The notes under the pieces: model-generated
Seen by the model: only the letters and a program-made list of their open reading frames with translations
Databases searched by the model: none
Told to the model about the DNA's origin: nothing
Position numbers and translations under genes: made by a program
Part shown: positions 52,139 to 59,089 of the stretch, in pieces
Position numbering within the stretch: position 1 is the first letter of the stretch
Layout of the letters: every line of letters begins with the position of its first letter
Source of the DNA: Jiangella mangrovi
Lineage (GTDB): Bacteria > Actinomycetota > Actinomycetes > Jiangellales > Jiangellaceae
Direction: 5' to 3'
DNA: 64,000 nucleotides
Assembly (NCBI RefSeq): GCF_014204975.1
Contig: NZ_JACHMM010000001.1
Span: forward strand, 1,116,001-1,180,000

Positions 52139-52165
52139 TTAGTCTAACTCATTACCTTTGCTAAC
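52139..52165. promoter_or_regulatory. Candidate MarR operator (TTAGTCTAA plus repeated CTAAC)
   Basis: TTAGTCTAA at 52139-52147 is a 9-bp palindrome, and CTAAC occurs twice (52144-52148 and 52161-52165). This AT-rich patch lies immediately upstream of the MarR-MFS operon and probably overlaps its promoter. Confidence 0.4.
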
Positions 52166-52301
52166 GGCCAGTGGCGTTGGACACGATGACTCCTGGCACA
52201 ACATGGGTGGGTTTGCGGCGGTGTGAGCGCAGGGTCGAGCGCCGCGACGCGCACTGGTGAGCACCGCCGGCATGGCCGGCGGCGCGTCGGGCGTGAGGTG
52301 G

Positions 52302-53630
52302 TCAGGCGGTGTCGGAGCGGCGCGCTCGGCGGCCGCGATACTGACTGCCGCCCTCGGTGGTGTCGTCGGCGTCGGCCGGCGGCTCCTCGGCGGCGGGACG
52401 ACGGGGACCGCCGCCGAACATGGTGTCGAGCAGCGGCTCGTCGTCGTCGACCGGGCCGGCGGGCCGGCTGACGGGCTCGCCGAAGAGCTCCGAGGCCGGC
52501 GGCGTGCCACGGCGGGCCGCCGGGCGCTCGGACGGCGCGGGCTGGGGCGTCGCGGGCCGCGGCAGCGCGGGCTGCGGCGGCGCGGCGGGAGTCTCGTCGG
52601 CGCGGGGCCGAGGTGCGGCGGCGGCCGGGCGCTCGGACCGTGCGGGCTGCGGGGACGCGGGCCGGGGCGCGGCGGCCGGGCGCTGCGGCGCGGCGGCACC
52701 CGGACGTGGTGCGCCGGTGGCGGGGCGCGGCGGCGCGGCCGGGCTCTCGTTCGCGCCGGCCCGCGGCGGCACACCGGCGCCCGGACGGTCCGAACCGAGA
52801 CCCGGGCGATCCGAACCGAGACCAGGACGATCGGGGCCGGCACTCGGACGCTGTGCTCCTGCCGCCGGTCGTTCACCCGGAGCGGGTCGTGATGCTCCGG
52901 CGGCGGGCCGCTGAGGCGCCGCCGGACCCTCGCCCGCACCGGGGCGGGCAGCCGGCGCACCGGGCCGGGTCGACGGCGCCGTCGGGCGCTCCGCCGCGCC
53001 GGGCGTCTGAACCGGGCCGCCGGGCTGGCCCCCCGGCTGGCCGCCGGCCTGATCGCCGGACCAGCCGGGCCGGCCGTGGGTCGTGGTGTCGGGGCGGCCG
53101 CCGCGCGGATCGGGACCCGGCCGGGTGGCCGGTCGCGTGGGCGGCAGGTCGACGCGGGTGGCGTCGGGGCGCGCGGGCTCGGGCCGGACCGGGGGCACGT
53201 CGCCGGTGTCGATGGGCCGCGTGACGGAGTCGGGCGCGCTGCGCGGACCGGACACGTCGGCCTCGGCGCCGCGGGCGATCACCTCGCCGCGCGTCAGCAC
53301 CTCACCGCCGTCGGCGCCGTCGCCGAAGCCCTCGGCGAGTGCCGCCTCGGCCTCTTCGCGCTCGAACTCGATGGCGTCGCGGCGTTTGCGGGCGTACTCG
53401 AGGCCGAGCAGCCCGAGCCCGACGCCGGCGAGGCAGGTCCAGACCCACCAGCCGCGCCCCTCGGCCTGCAGGGTGTCCATGCGCAGGGCCAGCAGCACGA
53501 AGGCGACCGCCCAGAGGACGGTGACGACGGCGACCGTGCGAACGCCGTCGACGTCGAGCGGCTGAACCTCGTGGGGCTCGACCGCCTCGACCTCGGGCTC
53601 CCCGGGGGACCGCCGCCGACGCTTCGCCAT
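52302..53630 (-). CDS. DUF2530 domain-containing membrane protein with disordered C-terminal tail
   Basis: A 442-residue protein. Residues about 1-90 are a DUF2530 unit: a basic N-terminus (MAKRRRRSPGEPEVEAVE), VQPLDVDGVRTVAVVTVLWA and two TM helices ending LGLEYARKRRDA. The remaining 350 residues are a Pro/Arg/Ala/Gly-rich, apparently disordered cytoplasmic tail with short repeats such as RPGLGSD. Most DUF2530 proteins are short, so the tail is unusual. In M. tuberculosis the DUF2530 gene (Rv0882) lies near serC and a MarR gene, as here. The function is unknown. Confidence 0.8.
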   Translation of the reverse strand: MAKRRRRSPGEPEVEAVEPHEVQPLDVDGVRTVAVVTVLWAVAFVLLALRMDTLQAEGRGWWVWTCLAGVGLGLLGLEYARKRRDAIEFEREEAEAALAEGFGDGADGGEVLTRGEVIARGAEADVSGPRSAPDSVTRPIDTGDVPPVRPEPARPDATRVDLPPTRPATRPGPDPRGGRPDTTTHGRPGWSGDQAGGQPGGQPGGPVQTPGAAERPTAPSTRPGAPAARPGAGEGPAAPQRPAAGASRPAPGERPAAGAQRPSAGPDRPGLGSDRPGLGSDRPGAGVPPRAGANESPAAPPRPATGAPRPGAAAPQRPAAAPRPASPQPARSERPAAAAPRPRADETPAAPPQPALPRPATPQPAPSERPAARRGTPPASELFGEPVSRPAGPVDDDEPLLDTMFGGGPRRPAAEEPPADADDTTEGGSQYRGRRARRSDTA

Positions 53631-53767
53631 GAACCCCAGGCTAGCCCGCTCGGATACATCGCGGCGAGCCGATCCACAGCCCGCCGCCTTCGCTCGCGAG
53701 CGATCTTCTGGCATCCTCACGGCCAAACCGGCTGCGTCCGTCCCCCGCCGAGCCGCCCGGAGGCCCC

Positions 53768-55237
53768 ATGAGCGACACCGGAACGACCACCACCGAGCCC
53801 ACCGAGCCGACCGCCATCCACCGCTACTTCAAGATCACCGAGCGCGGCTCGACCGTCGGCCGCGAGGTGCGTGGCGGCCTGGTCACGTTCTTCACGATGG
53901 CCTACATCATCGTGCTGAACCCGCTGATCATCGGCACCGTCGCCGACGTCGACGGCGACTATCTGGGCGGCGGCGACGTCCCCGACCTCGCGGCCGTTGC
54001 GGCGACGACGGCGCTGGTGGCCGGCGTGCTGACCATCGCCATGGGCGTGGTCGCGAACTTCCCGCTCGCGCTGGCCGCGGGCCTCGGGCTCAACGCGTTC
54101 GTCGCGTTCGGGCTGGCGGCGCAGATGACCTGGGCCGACGCCATGGGCCTGGTCGTCATGGAGGGCCTGGTCATCCTGATCCTGGTGCTGACGGGGTTCC
54201 GCCAGGCCGTGTTCGGGGCGGTCCCCCGCCAGCTGAAGACGGCCATCAGCGTCGGCATCGGCCTGTTCATCGCGCTGGTCGGCTTCGTGAACGCCGGGTT
54301 CGTGCGGTCGACGGGGACCCCGGCGCCGCCCGTGGGCATGGGCGAGGGCGGCTCGCTCACCACCTGGCCGGTCGCGGTGTTCTGCGCGGGCCTGATCGCC
54401 GTCATCGTGCTGTACGCGCTGAAGATCCGCGGCGCGATCCTGTGGACCATCATCGGGACCACGGTGCTCGCGGTGGTCGTCGAGACGGTGGCGGACCTGG
54501 GCACGTCGTCGGAGAACCCGGGCGGCTGGAACCTCAACGCGCCGCAGTGGCCCGACCAGATCGTCGACCTGCCGGACTTCTCGCTGATCGGCGACTTCAG
54601 CCTGCTCGGGTCGTGGGAGTCCGTCGGCGTCGTCAGCGTGCTGCTGTTCGTGTTCACCCTGATGCTGGCCGACTTCTTCGACACGATGGGGACCATGGTC
54701 GCCGTCGGCGGCGAGGGCGAGCTGCTGGACGAGGACGGCAACCCGCCGAACACCACGCAGATCCTGCTGGTCGACTCCGTCGCCGCGGCGGCGGGCGGCG
54801 CGGCGTCGGTGTCGAGCAACACGTCCTACATCGAGTCCGCGTCGGGTGTCGGCGAGGGCGCCCGCACCGGCCTGGCCAGCGTCGTGACAGGCGTCTGCTT
54901 CCTGCTGGCGACGTTCCTGGCGCCGCTGGTCGCCATGGTGCCCAACGAGGCGGCCGCCCCGGCGCTGGTGCTGGTCGGCTTCCTGATGATGGGCCAGGTC
55001 CGCGAGATCGCCTGGGACGACGCCGAGATCGCCATCCCGGCGTTCCTCACGCTGGCGCTGATGCCGTTCACGTATTCCATCAGCACCGGCATCGGGGCCG
55101 GGTTCCTCTCGTTCGTGATCATCAAGATCGCGAAGGGCAAGGCCCGCGAGGTGCACCCGCTGCTGTGGATCGTGGCGGCGCTGTTCGTGGTGTACTTCGC
55201 GATCACGCCGATCGAGGATCTGCTCGGCGTGAGCTGA
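53768..55237 (+). CDS. NCS2 family permease (AzgA-like purine transporter)
   Basis: A 489-residue permease with about 13 TM segments. It opens YFKITERGSTVGREVRGGLV, then TFFTMAYIIVLNPLI, the diagnostic start of the AzgA/PbuG group. ANFPLALAAGLGLNAFVAF near residue 97 and DFFDTMGTMVAVGGEG near 300 are the substrate-binding segments. Relatives import adenine, guanine and hypoxanthine with protons. ATG 53768 follows an AGGC spacer, with CGGAGG upstream. No purine riboswitch is seen. Confidence 0.93.
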   Translation: MSDTGTTTTEPTEPTAIHRYFKITERGSTVGREVRGGLVTFFTMAYIIVLNPLIIGTVADVDGDYLGGGDVPDLAAVAATTALVAGVLTIAMGVVANFPLALAAGLGLNAFVAFGLAAQMTWADAMGLVVMEGLVILILVLTGFRQAVFGAVPRQLKTAISVGIGLFIALVGFVNAGFVRSTGTPAPPVGMGEGGSLTTWPVAVFCAGLIAVIVLYALKIRGAILWTIIGTTVLAVVVETVADLGTSSENPGGWNLNAPQWPDQIVDLPDFSLIGDFSLLGSWESVGVVSVLLFVFTLMLADFFDTMGTMVAVGGEGELLDEDGNPPNTTQILLVDSVAAAAGGAASVSSNTSYIESASGVGEGARTGLASVVTGVCFLLATFLAPLVAMVPNEAAAPALVLVGFLMMGQVREIAWDDAEIAIPAFLTLALMPFTYSISTGIGAGFLSFVIIKIAKGKAREVHPLLWIVAALFVVYFAITPIEDLLGVS

Positions 55238-55284
55238 CTCGTGTCGCCCCGACATTGTCGGTGCCGTCCGGTACACCTGGATCC

Positions 55285-55887
55285 ATGACCGAGATCGTGC
55301 TGTTCCACTCCGTCCTGGGGCTGCGTCCCGGCGTGCTCGAGACCGCGGAGCAGTGGCGGGCGGCGGGCCACGTCGTGCACGTGCCCGACCTCTACGGCGG
55401 CGCGGTCTTCGACGGCTACGACGAGGCGTTCGAGTTCCTCGACAAGTACGGCGGCCAGGACGAGCTGCTGCGCCGCACCGACGCCGCGGTCGACGGCGTC
55501 GGGCCCGGCGTGGTCTACGCGGGGTACTCCAACGGCGTGCTCTCGGTCGTGCACCTGGTCACCTCTCGGCCGGGCGCGGCCGGGGCGCTCTCGTTCCACG
55601 GGTCGGTGCCGGTCCGTGCGGTCGGCGCCGAGCTGTGGCCGTCGTCGGTCCCGGTGCAGGTGCACGAGGCCGAGCTCGACCCGTTCCGCGAGGACGACGC
55701 CAACCGTGAGTTCGCTGAGACCGTCAGCGCGTCCGGCGCGTCCTACCACTACTACGGCTACCCGGGCGTGTCGGCGCACCTGTTCGCCGATGCGTCGCTG
55801 ACCAGCGAGTACGACGCGCAGGCCGCTGCCACCATGCACGGGCGTGCGCTCGAGTTCCTCGCGGCGTGTGAGGATCGGGGGCGCTGA
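55285..55887 (+). CDS. Dienelactone hydrolase family protein
   Basis: A 200-residue alpha/beta hydrolase of the DLH type. The nucleophile elbow is YAGYSNGVLS near residues 73-82, with Ser where classical dienelactone hydrolases have Cys. Acid and base candidates are Asp in EAELDPF and His in GVSAHLFAD. The strand order and the opening IVLFHSVLGLRPGV fit the family. It lies 47 bp after the NCS2 permease on the same strand. The substrate is unknown. Confidence 0.83.
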   Translation: MTEIVLFHSVLGLRPGVLETAEQWRAAGHVVHVPDLYGGAVFDGYDEAFEFLDKYGGQDELLRRTDAAVDGVGPGVVYAGYSNGVLSVVHLVTSRPGAAGALSFHGSVPVRAVGAELWPSSVPVQVHEAELDPFREDDANREFAETVSASGASYHYYGYPGVSAHLFADASLTSEYDAQAAATMHGRALEFLAACEDRGR

Positions 55888-55915
55888 CCGGCCACCGATC
55901 CTGACGAGGAGACTC

Positions 55916-57010
55916 ATGCGGCTGACGTCCACGGCGGTCGCGCTGCTGGTGGCGGCCGCGATCGCAGGGGTCGGCGCGACGGTGTCAGCCGCCGGTGCCG
56001 TCGTGGTCACGGCTGAGGCGACGGCGGACGGCGTCGCCACCGATGTCGCCGAGGCGTGGGAGTCCGCGCCGGTCTACGTCGACGCGACGCAGGACGGCAT
56101 CGTGCCCTCCGACGAGGCCGAGCGGCTGGCAGGCCGGGTCGAGGGGCACTCGCCGGCCGTCTACCTCGCCGTCGTCCCGGCCACGGCGCTGTCGGACCAG
56201 CCGGGCGACTCGAACCGGGCCCGAGCCGAGGCGTTCCTCGAGGCCGTCTCCGCGGCCGGCGGTCCCGACGGCGTCTACATCGCGGTGTTCGCCGGCGCGG
56301 CCACGTACGGCGCGGACTACGGCGTCGACTCCGGGGTGACCGCGGCGGTCGAGACGGCCGTCGACCGGCACACCCGCTCGCAGCAGGTCGCCATCCTCGA
56401 CGACGCGCTCACCGAGCTCGGCGTGCCGGGCGCGCCCCAGGAGCCCGGCGGCAGGGGCTGGGTGCTGCCCGTGGTGGTCGTCCTCGTCGTCCTGGCGCTC
56501 GCCGCCGGTGCGCTGGTCTGGTGGCGACGGCGGCGAGCTGACGCCGCCGACGCTGCCGAGGGTCCAGCGACGTACCGGCCCTCGTTCGACGTGCTCGACG
56601 ACGAGGCCGACTCCCTCGACGAGCGGCAGCGGCTGGCCCGCGAGGACGTCACCCGGTTCGGCGAGGAGCTCGACGCCGCGGACCTCGACGTCACCGATCC
56701 CGCGGTCGCCGCCGACGCCCAGGCCGCCATGGACGCCTACGCCGAGGCCGGCGGCGCCGTCGACGGCACCCCCGGCGACGAAGTGCTCCGCGCGCTCCGA
56801 TCGACCGTCGAGTACGGTCGGTGGCGCCTGGCGTGCGCGCAGGCGCGGCTGGCCGGTCGTCCGTTGCCCGCGCGCCGGGCCGACTGCTTCTTCGACCAGC
56901 GCCATGGAGTGTCCGTGACCGACTGGATGTACACCCCTCCCGGCGGCCGGGCCCGCGAGATCCCGGTCTGCGCCGCCTGCCGCGACCGGCTGGCCGGAGC
57001 GGCCCGATGA
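55916..57010 (+). CDS. Hypothetical exported membrane protein with CFFD-RHG / VCAAC motif (first of a tandem pair)
   Basis: A 364-residue protein. Signal peptide or N-terminal anchor (residues 1-29), an extracellular TPM-like domain (APVYVDATQDGIVPSDEAER, then PAVYLAVVPATALSD), a TM helix (WVLPVVVVLVVLALAAGALV, about 182-202) and a cytoplasmic region ending in a short module DCFFDQRHGVS...REIPVCAACRDRL. The Cys/His residues of that module suggest a small zinc site. The stop overlaps the start of the next gene (ATGA), and that product carries the same module. A GAGGAG Shine-Dalgarno sequence precedes the ATG. The function is unknown. Confidence 0.72.
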   Translation: MRLTSTAVALLVAAAIAGVGATVSAAGAVVVTAEATADGVATDVAEAWESAPVYVDATQDGIVPSDEAERLAGRVEGHSPAVYLAVVPATALSDQPGDSNRARAEAFLEAVSAAGGPDGVYIAVFAGAATYGADYGVDSGVTAAVETAVDRHTRSQQVAILDDALTELGVPGAPQEPGGRGWVLPVVVVLVVLALAAGALVWWRRRRADAADAAEGPATYRPSFDVLDDEADSLDERQRLAREDVTRFGEELDAADLDVTDPAVAADAQAAMDAYAEAGGAVDGTPGDEVLRALRSTVEYGRWRLACAQARLAGRPLPARRADCFFDQRHGVSVTDWMYTPPGGRAREIPVCAACRDRLAGAAR

Positions 57011-58443
57011 GGTCCGCGGCCCGGCTCGCCGGGACCGCCGCGCTGACCGCCGTCGCCGCGCTGTGGGCGGGCGCCGCCCCGGCCGCGGCCGACGAGGCCG
57101 ACGTCGAGCGCTACCTCGACGAAGTGGCGGTCGAGCTGGCCGAGCCGGGCGTCTGGATCGATCCCGACGCCGGCGGCATCATCGGCGACGTCGAGGCCGC
57201 CCAGCTCGACGACGCCGCCGCCGAGGCTCCCGGCAACGGGATGCGGATCGCCGTCGTGCCCGCGTGGAAGCTCGATCCCGAGGGCCAGGAGCGGCTGTTC
57301 GGCCGCACACTGCTCTACGAGGGCGAGGAGCTCGCGTCGCAGATGTACGACCGCGTGGGCGTCGACGGCGTCTACGCGGTCATGTCGGTGGCCGACTCCT
57401 CGTACGACGGCCGCGGACTGTTCGCCGTCCAGCACAGCGAAGAAGGCCCCACCTACTACGTCGAGGACGCCATCGACCAGGCCGTCGACTGCTGCGCGCC
57501 GAACTACGGGCCCATGATCGACCGGTTCATCGAGCGCTCCTCCGACGTCGACCACCCGCTCTACCGCGACGCCGCGCCGTGGGCGGCGGGCGCGGCCGGC
57601 ATCAGCGGCGGCTGGTGGGGCGCCACGGCGCTCAGCGCGCGACGCCGGCGCCGGACCGAGGAGCAGCGCCACCTCGACGTCGTCCGGCCGCTGCTGACCG
57701 AAGAGGTCATCGAGTTGTCCGACCGCGTGTCCGACCTGCCGACCACGTCCGACGTCACGCAGGCCGCGCTGACGAAGGAGATCCTCGACACCGTCGAGAA
57801 GGCCCGGCACCGCCTCGACGCCACGAAGACCGACGGCGACGTCCAGGCCGTGACGACGCTGCTCGGCACCGCGCGCTACAAGATCGCCTGCCTCGAGGCC
57901 CTGCAACAGGGCCGGCCCGTGCCCGAGCCCACGCCGCCCTGCTTCTTCGACCCGCGGCACGGCCCCAGCACGCAACGGCGCCAGTGGTCACCGGCCGGCG
58001 GCGTGCAACGCGAGGTCCCGGTGTGCGACCAGGACGCTGCCCGGCTCGACGCCGGCGAGGCACCCGCGGCGCGCCAGGCCGGCAGCCGCAGCTACTGGGA
58101 GGGCGGCGAGGACCTCGTCGCCTACATCGAGGGCTACTGGAACGGCTCGGCCGGCTCGACCGGCTCGTGGCGCTTCCCTCACGACGACCACGCGCGGGCC
58201 CGCGGGTCGCTGTGGAGCCGCTGGGACTCCCGGCGCCCGCGTGCCCGGCTGGCCAGCATGGGCCGGTCGCTGAGCAAGGCGGCGAGCTCGGCCATGACGT
58301 CATCCGGCGACGGCTCGTCCGGCTCCGGCTCGGGTGGTGGCTGGGGCGGCGGGTCGAGCAGCGGGCGCAGCCGCCGGCGCAGTTTCGGCGGCGGCTCCAG
58401 CCGGCGCTCGTCGCGCCGCTCCGGCGGCGGCCGCCGCTTCTGA
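57007..58443 (+). CDS. Hypothetical exported membrane protein, paralogue of the upstream gene
   Basis: A 478-residue protein, translationally coupled to the gene before it. Layout: signal peptide (1 to about 30), an extracellular TPM-like domain (VWIDPDAGGIIGDVEAAQLD, then MRIAVVPAWKLD), a short TM segment (AAGAAGISGGWWGATAL), a cytoplasmic helical region, the shared module PCFFDPRHGPS...REVPVCDQD (here the last Cys pair is reduced to one Cys), and a Ser/Gly/Arg-rich tail (GGGSSRRSSRRSGGGRRF). The pair may form one membrane complex. I know no function. Confidence 0.72.
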   Translation: MRSAARLAGTAALTAVAALWAGAAPAAADEADVERYLDEVAVELAEPGVWIDPDAGGIIGDVEAAQLDDAAAEAPGNGMRIAVVPAWKLDPEGQERLFGRTLLYEGEELASQMYDRVGVDGVYAVMSVADSSYDGRGLFAVQHSEEGPTYYVEDAIDQAVDCCAPNYGPMIDRFIERSSDVDHPLYRDAAPWAAGAAGISGGWWGATALSARRRRRTEEQRHLDVVRPLLTEEVIELSDRVSDLPTTSDVTQAALTKEILDTVEKARHRLDATKTDGDVQAVTTLLGTARYKIACLEALQQGRPVPEPTPPCFFDPRHGPSTQRRQWSPAGGVQREVPVCDQDAARLDAGEAPAARQAGSRSYWEGGEDLVAYIEGYWNGSAGSTGSWRFPHDDHARARGSLWSRWDSRRPRARLASMGRSLSKAASSAMTSSGDGSSGSGSGGGWGGGSSSGRSRRRSFGGGSSRRSSRRSGGGRRF

Positions 58444-58479
58444 CCCCAGCCGCCGGCGCCCATGACCTGTCCGGCTCGA

Positions 58480-58532
58480 GTCCGGTCCCCGCCCGGTTGG
58501 GAGGGTGCCCACCCTACGAGCGGGCACCGACA
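58480..58532 (+). repeat. REP-like 53-bp palindromic element, copy 2
   Basis: Begins GTCCGGTCCCCGCCCGG and ends GCGGGCACCGACA, with the hairpin arms CCCGCCCG/CGAGCGGG (one substitution) and the inner GGGTGCCCACCC palindrome. It differs from copy 3 at two positions. It lies 36 bp after the last gene of the tandem pair. Confidence 0.8.
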
Positions 58533-58601
58533 GCGTCGATCGACGTCGACCGAGCCGACCGGCCGACCGGGGCAGCCGGGCCGACTGGGGCGGCCGGACT
58601 G

Positions 58602-58694
58602 CCTTGGCACGCCTGGGCGTCGCTCCAATACGGACATCTGGGGCACCTCAGCGACGCCCGAGCGTGCCAAGCACGACGCTCAGGCGTGCCAAGG
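58602..58694. repeat. Hairpin with one left arm and two alternative right arms
   Basis: Left arm at 58602-58624 (CCTTGGCACGCC, then TGGGCGTCGCT). Right arm 1 at 58650-58672 (AGCGACGCCC, then GAGCGTGCCAAGC) and right arm 2 at 58674-58694 (CGACGCTCAGG, then CGTGCCAAGG) are both near-complementary to it. Only one can pair at a time. It lies in a gene-free stretch between two REP-like elements. Confidence 0.65.
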
Positions 58695-58786
58695 TGTGAC
58701 GAGCCCCGCGGGACATCAAGGCACGGTCGCCGCACCTGCGCGCCTGCGGACCGAGCCCGGCCTCAGCGCGTCGTCGACCGGCTGGA

Positions 58787-58839
58787 GTCTGGTCCCCGCC
58801 CGGTTGGGAGGGTGCCCACCCTACGGGCGGGCACCGACA
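58787..58839 (+). repeat. REP-like 53-bp palindromic element, copy 3
   Basis: Begins GTCTGGTCCCCGCCCGG and ends GCGGGCACCGACA, with perfect CCCGCCCG/CGGGCGGG arms and the inner GGGTGCCCACCC. It is the best match to the consensus of the three full copies. The 250 bp after it, up to the sacsin-like gene end at 59090, holds nothing I can support. Confidence 0.8.
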
Positions 58840-59089
58840 CTCCCGCTCGCCACTAGACCCGACCCACGTAGCCAAGGCCCACTCGACCCGATCACCCAAT
58901 CGGCCAGGCCCGGCCGACCTGCCCGCACCCTGACTTGGCCACGGTCGGCTGAGCCTGTGAGCGGCGGCCGGGAACGAACGCGGTGGGGTTCGGCGGATGC
59001 CGTCAGGGGTAGGCGCGGGCGTCCGAGCGAGGAACGAGCGAGGCGGGCGGGGACGGCATCCCCCGAACCCCACCGCCCAACGCAAACCC

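Noticed and set aside
52139..52165. IdeR iron box ahead of the MarR-MFS operon
   Set aside because: Only the central TTAGxCTAA matches; the outer parts of the 19-bp iron box do not, and the adjacent MarR gene is a better explanation.
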